DNA of 64,000 nucleotides, from the NCBI GenBank assembly GCA_036382575.1, contig DASVHL010000033.1:8465-72464 (forward strand), written 5' to 3'. The notes beneath the pieces are model-generated. The model was not told the DNA's origin and made no database searches. It was given only the letters and a program-made list of their open reading frames with translations. A program made the translations under genes and the position numbers. Source of the stretch: UBA6022 sp036382575. Its GTDB lineage: Bacteria; Patescibacteriota; Saccharimonadia; Saccharimonadales; Saccharimonadaceae. This document shows, one piece after another, positions 16,155 to 25,124 of the stretch; the stretch's first letter is position 1; each line of letters begins with the position of its first letter.

Positions 16155-18776
16155 TTACTTGCGATTTGTTTTACGATTTTGTCGCTGCGCTTTTTTCTTT
16201 TTGCGAACAACGTTTTTCTGTCGATTAATATCAGATGCCGACTTGGCTTTTTTGGCTTTAAAATCATCATCACGATTTGATTCACCGCTCGTAATCTCAT
16301 TCACGCCCTTTTCAACGGCATGTTCGGCTAGTCGGGTAAGCTCAGTGTCATGATCTTCGGCTTCACTGGCAATAACATCGTGGACGTGGACATGCATGAC
16401 CGAGCGAAGTACTTCATCACGAAGCATCGCCTGAAGACTATTAAAGAGATGTTGAGATTCGCTACGATATTCAACCAGTGGATCACGCTGACCAACACTT
16501 CGCCAGTGAATACCTTCACGTAGGTGCTGCATATTCTCAAGGTGTTGCATCCAGAGCGTATCAAGAACCTGCAAATACACTTCACGTTCAACCTTACGGA
16601 TGACTTCTTCGCCTAGTTCTTTTTCCTTAGCAGCGTACAGTTTCTCAACTGCCTTTTTGGCAAGTTCGAAACGTAGTTTATCTTTCTTCTCTGCACCAAT
16701 TGCCTCGATTGTCTTAGCAGTTGTCGGGAAGACAGTTTCAAATTGCTCGGCAAAGTTTCGATTATTCTTTGCTGGTACAACAGTGAGTTCGCGTAGTTTT
16801 TCATCAATTAAACGCTGAATTTCTGGTTTGATATTATCGCCTTCAAGAATCTTGCGACGCATAACATAGACAACGCGACGGTGGCGGTTGATGACGTTGT
16901 CGTACTGAACAACATTTTTACGAGTATCGTAGTTATACCCTTCAACGCGTTTTTGGGCAGCTTCAAGCGTCTTAGACACGGCCTTGTTTTGGATAGCCGT
17001 ATCTTCATCGACGCCCAATCGATCCATAAGTGACGCAATTCGTTCACCCTGGAAAATACGCATCAAATCATCTTCGGTACTTACATAGAATTGCGTTTCG
17101 CCCGGATCACCCTGGCGGCCACCACGGCCACGTAGCTGATTATCAATACGGCGTGATTCATGTCGCTCAGAGCCAATCACGACGAGTCCGCCAAGTTCCT
17201 TCACGCCTTCACCGAGAACAATATCGGTACCACGACCGGCAATGTTGGTAGCGAGCGTAATAGCGCCTTTTTGACCAGCTTTTTCAACAATCGCCGCTTC
17301 GCGTTCGTTGTTTTTGGCGTTCAATAATTCGTAAGGAACCTTTTCTTTATCAAGCCATGCTGCAATCAATTCGTTTTTCGCAATCGATGCAGAACCAACC
17401 AAGACCGGTCGACCCTGGTCGTGATATTCCTTAATGGCATCAGCGACAGCTTTTAGCTTGCCTTTTTCAGTTTTAAAGATTAGGTCTTCGTGATCGATAC
17501 GAGCAATCGGACGGTTTGACGGAATCTGGATAACATCCAAACTATAGATCTGCTGGAACTCTTCGGCCTCTGTAAATGCCGTACCAGTCATACCCGAAAG
17601 CTTGTTATACAAGCGGAAATAGTTCTGGAATGAAACAGTGGCGAGTGTCATGCTTTCCTGCAGAACTGAAACACCTTCTTTGGCTTCGATTGCCTGATGA
17701 AGCCCTTCGTTGTAGCGACGACCTTGCATCAAACGACCTGTGTGTTCGTCGACGATAATCACTTCACCGTCTTTTGTGACAACGTAATCCTTATCACGCT
17801 TAAAGATAGCCTGGGCGCGGAGCGCCTGGTCCATGTGGTAGACAGAACGGACAGCATCTGGTGTGTATAAGTTTTTTATGCCCAACATTTTTTGAACCTT
17901 CTCAACGCCCTCGTCGGTCAAGGCAACACTACGGCGCTTTTCGTCCAGAATATAATCTTCTTCTTTTAGCTTGGCAGCGATTTTTGCAAACTGATAGTAG
18001 CTATCAGGATTTTCCGCAGCTGGTGCGCTAATAATCAGAGGTGTTCGCGCCTCATCGATCAAAATTGAGTCAACCTCGTCGACAATTGCGAAGTTCAATT
18101 CACGCTGACGAAGTAGTTCCATTTCATTCACCATGTTGTCGCGCAGGTAGTCAAAACCAAACTCGTTGTTCGTACCATATGTAATATCAGCTGCATATGC
18201 TTCTTTACGAGTAACAGGACGGAGCTTACGCATACGTGGGTCGGTGTGGTCTTCGTTGTCATAATCTTTGTCATAAACAAATGAAGCGTCATTAATAATG
18301 ACACCAGTACTCATACCGAGGAAATCATAGAGCTCACCCATCCAGCTCGCGTCACGCTGTGCCAAGTAGTCGTTCACGGTAACAACATGTACACCCTTTT
18401 CTTCAAGTGCATTTAGATACACAGGTAGTGTCGCCACCAATGTCTTACCTTCACCCGTCTTCATTTCAGCCACATTGCCATCGTGGAGCACCATGCCACC
18501 GATCAACTGAACGTCAAAGTGACGCATGCCGAGCACACGGTCGCCAGCTTCACGTACTAACGCGAAAGCATCAGGCAGAATGTCATCGAGCGTTACGTTC
18601 TTCTTTGCTAGGCGTTCTTTTAGAGCCGCAGTCTGCTTGCGAAGTTCGGGCTTGGTCATTTTTTTATAGGTGTCAGCAAGGCCATTGACTGTCTCAACCT
18701 TCTTTTGCAATGTCTTAAGCAATCGCTGCTGCGGATCACCGAACACCTTTGTTAACGCTTTTTGTCGACTAACCAT
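16155..18776 (-). CDS. secA: Preprotein translocase ATPase SecA
   Basis: An 873-residue motor of the Sec pathway. The DEAD motor has Walker A MKTGEGKTLVATL and Walker B VDEVDSILIDEARTPLIIS. Further conserved blocks are MTGTAFTEAEEF, the nucleotide-binding GRGTDIVLGEGV and GRGGRQGDPGETQFY, and the helical scaffold LQVLDTLWMQHLENM. The C-terminus ends in a Lys/Arg/Gln-rich tail and lacks the CxCxSGx8CH zinc module that binds SecB. Exported proteins in this window (CHAP, CAP, lipoprotein, RCC1) depend on it. Confidence 0.96.
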   Translation of the reverse strand: MVSRQKALTKVFGDPQQRLLKTLQKKVETVNGLADTYKKMTKPELRKQTAALKERLAKKNVTLDDILPDAFALVREAGDRVLGMRHFDVQLIGGMVLHDGNVAEMKTGEGKTLVATLPVYLNALEEKGVHVVTVNDYLAQRDASWMGELYDFLGMSTGVIINDASFVYDKDYDNEDHTDPRMRKLRPVTRKEAYAADITYGTNNEFGFDYLRDNMVNEMELLRQRELNFAIVDEVDSILIDEARTPLIISAPAAENPDSYYQFAKIAAKLKEEDYILDEKRRSVALTDEGVEKVQKMLGIKNLYTPDAVRSVYHMDQALRAQAIFKRDKDYVVTKDGEVIIVDEHTGRLMQGRRYNEGLHQAIEAKEGVSVLQESMTLATVSFQNYFRLYNKLSGMTGTAFTEAEEFQQIYSLDVIQIPSNRPIARIDHEDLIFKTEKGKLKAVADAIKEYHDQGRPVLVGSASIAKNELIAAWLDKEKVPYELLNAKNNEREAAIVEKAGQKGAITLATNIAGRGTDIVLGEGVKELGGLVVIGSERHESRRIDNQLRGRGGRQGDPGETQFYVSTEDDLMRIFQGERIASLMDRLGVDEDTAIQNKAVSKTLEAAQKRVEGYNYDTRKNVVQYDNVINRHRRVVYVMRRKILEGDNIKPEIQRLIDEKLRELTVVPAKNNRNFAEQFETVFPTTAKTIEAIGAEKKDKLRFELAKKAVEKLYAAKEKELGEEVIRKVEREVYLQVLDTLWMQHLENMQHLREGIHWRSVGQRDPLVEYRSESQHLFNSLQAMLRDEVLRSVMHVHVHDVIASEAEDHDTELTRLAEHAVEKGVNEITSGESNRDDDFKAKKAKSASDINRQKNVVRKKKKAQRQNRKTNRK

Positions 18777-18855
18777 CTTTTTAGAATTCCCCTCACTAAC
18801 CTGCAGTTTCTGTCAAATACTATATGGTATTATACGCTGTTTCGGCCTCAGATAA

Positions 18856-18881
18856 AAGTAGCAAGACAAAGTAGCAAGACA
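18856..18881. repeat. Tandem 13-bp duplication
   Basis: AAGTAGCAAGACA occurs twice in direct succession (18856-18868 and 18869-18881), between the secA start region and the hpf terminator. It is a perfect duplication, probably from slippage. The rest of 18777-18855 holds AT-rich promoter-like sequence for secA, including TATAAT at about 18830, but no clear -35. Confidence 0.7.
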
Positions 18882-18883
18882 TA

Positions 18884-18909
18884 ATAAAAGCCCCTTTTTC
18901 AAGAGGCCT
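18884..18909 (-). terminator. Terminator of hpf
   Basis: On the minus strand, AGGCCTCTT (18909-18901) pairs with AAGGGGCTT (18896-18888) through a GAAA tetraloop, with two wobble pairs, followed by TTATTAT. It begins about 18 nt after the hpf stop. Confidence 0.75.
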
Positions 18910-18926
18910 CTACTGCGAGCTTGATT

Positions 18927-19301
18927 CTACTGCGCTTCGCGGGCGTAGCCTCGCTTAAAACGATCCAAAACGCCTCGACGCCCAACGTGTGGAATAGTTG
19001 CTTCTTTATACTTGTGAAGCTGTGCTACAATCTTGGCTTCAACAATATCGACAGCCGCTAGCATGTTAACGGTCGAATCACGAGCGGTCATACGTTTATC
19101 GGGTACATTCAAGACAATCTCTGCCTCGTATTTATTACCGTGATCAGCGTCGATCTGACGAAGTCGAACATCAACCGTCACACTCTTGCGAGCATGGCGA
19201 GGTAAATAACGATCCAGTCGCCCTATCTTACGCATCACATATTTTCTTGTGGTGTCATCGATGTCGTATTTTATTCCAGTGATATCGATTGTTGCAATCA
19301 T
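18927..19301 (-). CDS. hpf: Ribosome hibernation promoting factor, short form
   Basis: A 124-residue protein starting MIATIDITGIKYDIDD, with the beta-alpha-beta-beta-beta-alpha pattern of the HPF/RaiA family. The basic helix contains DIVEAKIVAQLHKYKE. It binds the 30S decoding region and inactivates ribosomes in stationary phase. It lacks the C-terminal dimerisation domain of long HPF, so it resembles the short forms. A strong AGGAGGG precedes the ATG. It lies beside secA, as in Bacillus. Confidence 0.85.
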   Translation of the reverse strand: MIATIDITGIKYDIDDTTRKYVMRKIGRLDRYLPRHARKSVTVDVRLRQIDADHGNKYEAEIVLNVPDKRMTARDSTVNMLAAVDIVEAKIVAQLHKYKEATIPHVGRRGVLDRFKRGYAREAQ

Positions 19302-19337
19302 GCTACCCTCCTGTGTTTGTATACGATTTGTATATCT

Positions 19338-19346
19338 ATTATACCA
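19338..19346 (-). promoter_or_regulatory. Extended -10 promoter of hpf
   Basis: TGG followed by TATAAT (19338-19343) on the minus strand forms an extended -10 box between the serS stop and hpf. The leader is about 30 nt and contains AGGAGGG. Confidence 0.6.
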
Positions 19347-19357
19347 CTGCGGGTGAG

Positions 19358-20656
19358 CTAAAGTGTGGTTTTGCCACCAAGATACGGCTGCAATACGGCC
19401 GGTACGGCAATCGTACCATCCTCTTGCTGATTATTCTCGATAATTGCAATCATGATGCGACCTAGCGCAAATGCTGTAGCGTCGTTCGTATGAACAAGCT
19501 CAAGCGCTCCAGAATCACGACGGACGCGAGTCTTAAGGCGGCGAGATTGGTAATCAGTCATGTAGTCAGCGGTATGCGTCTCGCGGTATTTATCTTGGCC
19601 TGGAAGCCATGTTTCCATATCGATACCACGTGCATTTGGCTTACCAATATCAACAGTACATTTTTGAATAACCTGATATGACAAACCTAGGGTCGATAGT
19701 AGATATTCCTGAATTGCGACAAAGAACAGATGCTCCTTGGCCCCGTCATCACCAGTTGTAAAGCTTTCCATTTCTAACTTATCGAACTGATGCATACGCA
19801 GAATGCCTTCCATATCTTTGCCATAGGTCCCCGCTTCGCGGCGGAAACTGGTCGCATAGCCTAGGTAGCGAAGTGGCAATTGCTTTTCGTCAAAAATCTC
19901 GTCAGCGTGCATGCTACCCAGTACGTGCTCCGCGCTTCCCTGTAGCCATAAATCATCACCCTCTAATTTATAACGATCGTCCCGTGGCTCTAAACGATCC
20001 ATCGCATCATATAGTTCTGTGCGGATCATAAGCGGTGGCAAAATTGGTGTGAACGGCTTAATAGCAACATCAAGGTTGGCATCTTTAGCAATCTTTGCTA
20101 GCGTATCTTCATCACTCAGTGAATTGATAACAAATTGCACGACTGCCAGCTGCAGTTTGACTAAATCACCCTTAATATATGCAAATCGACTACCCGCTAC
20201 CTTGGCGGCACGTTCTTTATCAATCCATTCTCGTTGTTCAGCAATCTCATAATGATTGCGTGGCGCAAATGTAAACTGAGGCTTTTCACCGACAGTTTTT
20301 GCTACCACATTCTCGTCTTCTGTTGCGCCGACAGGTACATCACTGGCTGCCATATTCGGTACTAATTTTAGTAAACGAACAAAGGTTTCATCAGCTTCTT
20401 TGAGGTTAGTTTCAACTTCACTTAACTGCTCTTTAATTGCCTTGCCTTCAGCAACCAAATCGTCAGCTGGCTTACCGCCTTTCATTTGTGAAGAAATGAC
20501 ATTACGCTTTTCACGAAGCTCATCGGCTAGCTGCTGAAGTTGTCGCTTCGTTTTATCCCAACCGAGCAATTCATCAATCGAAACATCATAGCCTTTGCGC
20601 TTGGCGTTTTCTTGAACCTTTGATGCATTTTCTCGAATATAGCGAATGTCTAACAT
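19358..20656 (-). CDS. serS: Seryl-tRNA synthetase
   Basis: A 432-residue class II synthetase. The N-terminal coiled-coil arm (about residues 30-100) binds the long variable arm of tRNA-Ser. The catalytic core has motif 2 FRREAGTYGKDMEGILRMHQF and a C-terminal motif 3 region ending ALGRIMIAIIENNQ. It also provides Ser-tRNA for selenocysteine in other species, but there is no sign of that here. A TACAAT box with an extended TGG lies 6 nt before the ATG, so the mRNA should be leaderless. Confidence 0.95.
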   Translation of the reverse strand: MLDIRYIRENASKVQENAKRKGYDVSIDELLGWDKTKRQLQQLADELREKRNVISSQMKGGKPADDLVAEGKAIKEQLSEVETNLKEADETFVRLLKLVPNMAASDVPVGATEDENVVAKTVGEKPQFTFAPRNHYEIAEQREWIDKERAAKVAGSRFAYIKGDLVKLQLAVVQFVINSLSDEDTLAKIAKDANLDVAIKPFTPILPPLMIRTELYDAMDRLEPRDDRYKLEGDDLWLQGSAEHVLGSMHADEIFDEKQLPLRYLGYATSFRREAGTYGKDMEGILRMHQFDKLEMESFTTGDDGAKEHLFFVAIQEYLLSTLGLSYQVIQKCTVDIGKPNARGIDMETWLPGQDKYRETHTADYMTDYQSRRLKTRVRRDSGALELVHTNDATAFALGRIMIAIIENNQQEDGTIAVPAVLQPYLGGKTTL

Positions 20657-20662
20657 GCATTC

Positions 20663-20671
20663 ATTGTACCA
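20663..20671 (-). promoter_or_regulatory. Leaderless extended -10 promoter of serS
   Basis: TGG then TACAAT (20663-20668) on the minus strand stand 6 nt from the serS ATG. No Shine-Dalgarno is present and no good -35 is visible. Confidence 0.6.
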
Positions 20672-20707
20672 CCCCAGTCAGATCCAAGGTAGTACCTTCG
20701 TCAAAAT

Positions 20708-21985
20708 CTATTCGGTGCGCAACGCTTCAATCGGATCCAGCTTGGCTGCCTTGCGTGCCGGCATAATCCCAGCTCCGACCGAGACTAACATTAGTCCAAT
20801 GACAACACCGGCAACAGTTAATGGGTCAAAGATCAGAAGATGTGTTTTACCCAAATTCAGTACATCGGTAATTAGTGGATTCGCAATTACACCAGCGCCA
20901 ATCGCCATGCCGCTACCAATAATACCGCCTAAGAATCCTACCCAAGCCGCCTCGTAACGGAATAGTCGTCCAACATCGCGACGACGCATGCCGAGTGCTT
21001 TCATAAGGCCGATCTGCTGCGTACGCTCAAGAACACTAATGTACTGCGTGTTAATAATACCGAAGATTGATGTTAAGACAGCGAGTGCCCCAAATCCGAG
21101 TAAAATACCTTGCAGCACGTTGATGAACTGGAAAATAAAGCTCATTAAATCTTCGGCCGTCTGCGCATCATAGCTTCCCTGACTGTTAATCTTTTCTTTC
21201 AAAGACTTAACATCAACCCCTTCTTTAGCGGTCACTAGCACACCGTAATAAGCGCCGAATAAAGGAGTCCCCTGCTGGGTGTAGTTATAGAGTTCAAGGG
21301 CAGCATCTTTATCAATTAAGATACCGCTACTTGCACTCACAGCTAGTGCCGATGGCTTTACAACACCTGCGACCGTAAAGGTGAATGTCTTTGCCTCGGG
21401 CATTGCCATGCCGCCCTTATTGGCGACAATTTGAATCGTCTGACCAACAGCACTTTCACTATTCGAGAATCCAAGCGCTTGTCTGAAAGAATCTGGAATA
21501 ATAACCTGGTCTTTCTGTAAATTATTACCGCTTCCAGCTACATACTCTTGTTTCACGCTTGCATTAAACGACTCAACATTGGCTGTATACTTTTTTTGTC
21601 CAGGCCGCGTAACGTATTTGATTGTCACCGTATACTGTGGGGTTGCAGATTCAACACCATCAACCTTTGCAATCTTGTCGATATCAGACTGCTTCATTAA
21701 TTTCGTCGAAAAACCACCGCCAAAATTGATCGTTGGATCTTCACTATATTCCTTCGGTTTGGTTGGATCATTCTGAGCATCTTGTTTTGGCTGAACGTAG
21801 ATCTCGCGAACATTCGTGTTGCTGCTAACAATGTCCTCAGCATAGGCTCGGCCACCAGCACCAGCTGCAAATGCCAGCGTTATGGTAAAGGCTCCAACGC
21901 CAATAGCCAGGCTCGTTAGAAGCGTTCGCGCTTTCGCTTGTCGCAGACTACGGCCTGCACGTCGAATTGTGTCTCGGATTTTCAT
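20708..21985 (-). CDS. ABC transporter permease (MacB/FtsX-like)
   Basis: A 425-residue permease with the MacB layout: one N-terminal membrane segment (about 22-45), a large extracytoplasmic domain (about 50-270), then three membrane segments at the C-terminus. The ends EALRTE and the segment ERTQQIGLMKALGMRRRDVGRLF are typical of the family. With the ATPase encoded just upstream it should form an exporter or mechanotransmitter for peptides, lipoproteins or envelope stress. The substrate is unknown. Its ATG overlaps the stop of the ATPase gene (TAATG). Confidence 0.88.
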   Translation of the reverse strand: MKIRDTIRRAGRSLRQAKARTLLTSLAIGVGAFTITLAFAAGAGGRAYAEDIVSSNTNVREIYVQPKQDAQNDPTKPKEYSEDPTINFGGGFSTKLMKQSDIDKIAKVDGVESATPQYTVTIKYVTRPGQKKYTANVESFNASVKQEYVAGSGNNLQKDQVIIPDSFRQALGFSNSESAVGQTIQIVANKGGMAMPEAKTFTFTVAGVVKPSALAVSASSGILIDKDAALELYNYTQQGTPLFGAYYGVLVTAKEGVDVKSLKEKINSQGSYDAQTAEDLMSFIFQFINVLQGILLGFGALAVLTSIFGIINTQYISVLERTQQIGLMKALGMRRRDVGRLFRYEAAWVGFLGGIIGSGMAIGAGVIANPLITDVLNLGKTHLLIFDPLTVAGVVIGLMLVSVGAGIMPARKAAKLDPIEALRTE

Positions 21986-22707
21986 TACTGGATTTTCCTC
22001 ACTACTGGTCGTATTGTGTCTGCTTTTTTATGTGGTTCTGTAATTGATTCAATTTTACCGTCCTTAATATGGATGCGGATGTCGCATTTATCAGCCAGAT
22101 CAGGATCATGCGTAACGATAACAAGTGTGCAGCCAGTTGATTTATTGTAGCCGAACAATAGGTCCTCGACCACTTCTCCTGTTGCACTGTCGAGGTTACC
22201 GGTTGGCTCATCGGCAAATAGAACACGAGGATTATTCACAATGGCACGCGCCACAGCAAGACGCTGTTTTTGACCACCGGATAGATCACGGGCGCGTGAC
22301 TTTTTCTTATCTAGTAGCTCAACTGAGGCAAGTGTTTTTTCAATCATTTCACGTCGCTTACCAAATGGCACGTCGGCAATTTCAAGTGGAAGACTGACAT
22401 TATCAAAACAACTTTCATTTGCTTGGACGAAAAAGCTTTGAAAGATAAAGCTCATCTTAGTCGAACGAAACAGATCAACTTCCTTTTGCTTCATTTTCAG
22501 AATATCCTTGCCCTCAATAAGCACTTCGCCAACCTTAGGCCGGTCAAGTCCGCTCATGGCATGCATTAGTGTACTTTTACCGCTCCCTGACTTGCCCAAA
22601 ATTGCTACGCTAGCGCCATCAGGAATTGTAAATGACACATTATCAAGCGCCGTAAATATATTATGTTTCTTGCCGTATGTTTTTGTTACGCCTCGTACTT
22701 CAATCAC
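21985..22707 (-). CDS. ABC transporter ATPase (MacB/LolD-like)
   Basis: A 240-residue nucleotide-binding protein with Walker A GKSGSGKSTLMHA, signature DLSGGQKQRLAVARAI, Walker B VLFADEPTGNLD and the switch histidine in VIVTHDPDLAD. The length and C-terminal tail fit the MacB/LolD branch. The start codon is GTG at 22707 with GGGGGAG upstream. It forms a two-gene operon with the permease. Confidence 0.92.
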   Translation of the reverse strand: MIEVRGVTKTYGKKHNIFTALDNVSFTIPDGASVAILGKSGSGKSTLMHAMSGLDRPKVGEVLIEGKDILKMKQKEVDLFRSTKMSFIFQSFFVQANESCFDNVSLPLEIADVPFGKRREMIEKTLASVELLDKKKSRARDLSGGQKQRLAVARAIVNNPRVLFADEPTGNLDSATGEVVEDLLFGYNKSTGCTLVIVTHDPDLADKCDIRIHIKDGKIESITEPHKKADTIRPVVRKIQ

Positions 22708-22755
22708 CTATGCGTCACTCCCCCGAAATTTACTTACTCTCTTTACTATAACAGC

Positions 22756-25068
22756 TTACCGACCGCGGCGGCGATCGTATTTACGCTTATGTTGAGGTTG
22801 CCACGGACGACGATGCGAGCGAGACACAGCATCTCGCTGCGCGCCCAACTTTGCCATGAAGGCCTCGCCAAGGTATGTCTGCATCTTCCCAAGCTTACTT
22901 AGCTCATTCTGCTGACCTGGATTTAACTCTTCAACCGACAGTGCATTACCAACAATTGCCCGTACACGCTGCTGCAACTGACGCAGCGGCACCATTGGGA
23001 TGCGCTTGTGATGTCCGCGTTGTAAATTGCGTCGCTCATTTTCCAGCTGCTCGTACAGCCAGGTTCCGTACAGCTCACTAAATAAACGTTTATCATGGCC
23101 GCCTTTGCGCGTTACCGCCACCCCACCACCTTCGATAGTACGGCCATTAAAGCGCACCAGCTGTCTCGTTGCTAGCGCACCACGCCGACTGTCAAAATAG
23201 GTTTTACCTTGGCGAACACTAAAAAGATGTGGCGCAAGCGCCTCAAGCCAGCGTGGATTCACTTCGGTAATGCCCTGCACCAAATGCAGTGTCTCTAAAT
23301 CACCTTTTTGAGTCTGGATTTGCAGATCAAATGGCGTACCGACAAATAGCTTAGGATGAACAACAACACTGCTGCTTGATAGCTCTCTTTTTTGCTTGGT
23401 CATAAGATGAACAGCAACATCATCACCTTCGATCATCCATAGTTGATCAATCTGGCCTGCGACAATACATTGCAGTAGCTGATCAATTTCGGCACTATCT
23501 ACTGGTAACAGCTCACTACCATCAAGTCCTAGATCACGATGAAGACGATCAATCACGTCATTCGCCTTGTCGATATTCTTCCCGATAATACCCAAGTCTT
23601 CAAATTCTTCTGGATCGATATTTGGAATCGATAAATAGACGTCATACTGCGCAATCAAATCCGAGCGCTTCTGTTTGGTGTATTTACGCCAGCCTGTATA
23701 GCGCGTGCCGCCCTTTACAATACCGCCAACCTCTTGAATTCCGATAATAGCTGCCAGTTTTGTCTGCAGAGACGCATCATACTGCGTTGCCTCTACAAGC
23801 ATTCGGGCATAGCTCGACTCGACTGGAAAACGCTCCATTTGTCGTCCAATGCTTGTCACTTCACCATTGGGCGTCAGCGCACCAAGTGAAATCAGGGTTT
23901 GCTTGGCCGCCTTAATGGCGCGTTTGCTCGGGTCGTGATAAAAATCGAGTAGCTCGATATCAATACCCACATTGGCAAGCCGCAGCGTCAGACGATCAAT
24001 GTGTTTACGCAAAATTTCAGGAATCGCATACTCGGGCCGATCCTCAAATGGCAAACACGGCATGTCGTCTAATGGTGCCAAAATATACGTTCCCGGCTTG
24101 GTACGACCCGCACGACCAGCTCGCTGTAAACAATCCGCCTGTGATGTCTGAGCGATAAATAACCCTTCCACACCATCGCGTACCTCACTGCGGCGCTCAA
24201 GGCCAGAGTCAATCACCATATCAACATCGTCAATTGTCACGCTAGTCTGAGCGATATTTGTTGCCAAAATCACCTTGCCATTTGGATACGACGCAAATGC
24301 CTGCTGCTGCGCAGTCGCCTCTAGCTGACTATGAAGTGGAATGACCGGAACACCTAGCTTAGTCGCTTTGAGCTTTAAGATTTGTCCAACATTTTCAATC
24401 TCGGCCTTACCCGGCAAAAACACCAACATATTCTCTGCCTGGTCAATAGACTGCATAATTTCAGTCACAATATCTTTACCGCGGCGCTTTTCAACCGGAA
24501 AGCTACGACCAGGAACGGCAACCGTTGCCGCACCGTTAAAATACGCGGCCAGTGCATCAACTTCGATCGTGGCACTCATAATCAGAACTTTAAAGCGTGG
24601 CTCTTCTAGACAGCGCTTTTTGGCCCATGCCACCAAGACTTCCATGTTCTCATTCCACTCGTGCACTTCATCAAGCACGAGCACTTGCTGCGGATTTGTG
24701 CCACTGCCGGTAATTTCGCGGACTAACTGTAGCCCGTCAGTACAGTAGAGGATTGTCGTATCCGGGCCATCATCACGTTCATGTGCGGTTCGGTAACCAA
24801 TAACTTCGTCGCTGTCTTTCCCGGTTCGAATCGCCCATTCCTCGCGAACTCGTCGCGCCAAGTTGCGCGCTGCCAGAATACGCGGCTGCGTTACAATCAC
24901 TTTCTGATAGCCATGTTCTGCGAGATATTGCGGGATTTGCGTACTTTTGCCCGCTCCTGTTTCGGCTGTCACAATTGTTACTTGATTTTGATCAACAGCT
25001 GACACGATCGTGTCTCGATAGGCCAGTACAGGCAACTCTGCTAAAACCCCCTCTGTCGATATCGTCAT
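22756..25068 (-). CDS. DEAH-box ATP-dependent helicase (HrpA/HrpB-like)
   Basis: A 770-residue helicase. Motif I is TAETGAGKST (residues 34-43), motif II is DEVH, motif III is SAT, and motif VI QRAGRAGRTKPG is clear. The helicase-associated domain and an OB-like region follow. The C-terminus is a basic tail ending in RRRGR. HrpA/HrpB proteins remodel RNA or stalled ribosomes in bacteria. The ATG at 25068 has a TACAAT box 6 nt upstream and no Shine-Dalgarno, implying a leaderless mRNA; a longer frame from 25107 is not supported. Confidence 0.88.
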   Translation of the reverse strand: MTISTEGVLAELPVLAYRDTIVSAVDQNQVTIVTAETGAGKSTQIPQYLAEHGYQKVIVTQPRILAARNLARRVREEWAIRTGKDSDEVIGYRTAHERDDGPDTTILYCTDGLQLVREITGSGTNPQQVLVLDEVHEWNENMEVLVAWAKKRCLEEPRFKVLIMSATIEVDALAAYFNGAATVAVPGRSFPVEKRRGKDIVTEIMQSIDQAENMLVFLPGKAEIENVGQILKLKATKLGVPVIPLHSQLEATAQQQAFASYPNGKVILATNIAQTSVTIDDVDMVIDSGLERRSEVRDGVEGLFIAQTSQADCLQRAGRAGRTKPGTYILAPLDDMPCLPFEDRPEYAIPEILRKHIDRLTLRLANVGIDIELLDFYHDPSKRAIKAAKQTLISLGALTPNGEVTSIGRQMERFPVESSYARMLVEATQYDASLQTKLAAIIGIQEVGGIVKGGTRYTGWRKYTKQKRSDLIAQYDVYLSIPNIDPEEFEDLGIIGKNIDKANDVIDRLHRDLGLDGSELLPVDSAEIDQLLQCIVAGQIDQLWMIEGDDVAVHLMTKQKRELSSSSVVVHPKLFVGTPFDLQIQTQKGDLETLHLVQGITEVNPRWLEALAPHLFSVRQGKTYFDSRRGALATRQLVRFNGRTIEGGGVAVTRKGGHDKRLFSELYGTWLYEQLENERRNLQRGHHKRIPMVPLRQLQQRVRAIVGNALSVEELNPGQQNELSKLGKMQTYLGEAFMAKLGAQRDAVSRSHRRPWQPQHKRKYDRRRGR

Positions 25069-25074
25069 ACCACC

Positions 25075-25080
25075 ATTGTA
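25075..25080 (-). promoter_or_regulatory. Leaderless -10 box of the DEAH helicase gene
   Basis: TACAAT on the minus strand lies 6 nt before the ATG at 25068. The -35 region is weak. Confidence 0.5.
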
Positions 25081-25124
25081 CCGTATATGGTTAAAATAAT
25101 AAGCCACTTAAGCCTACTAGCATG

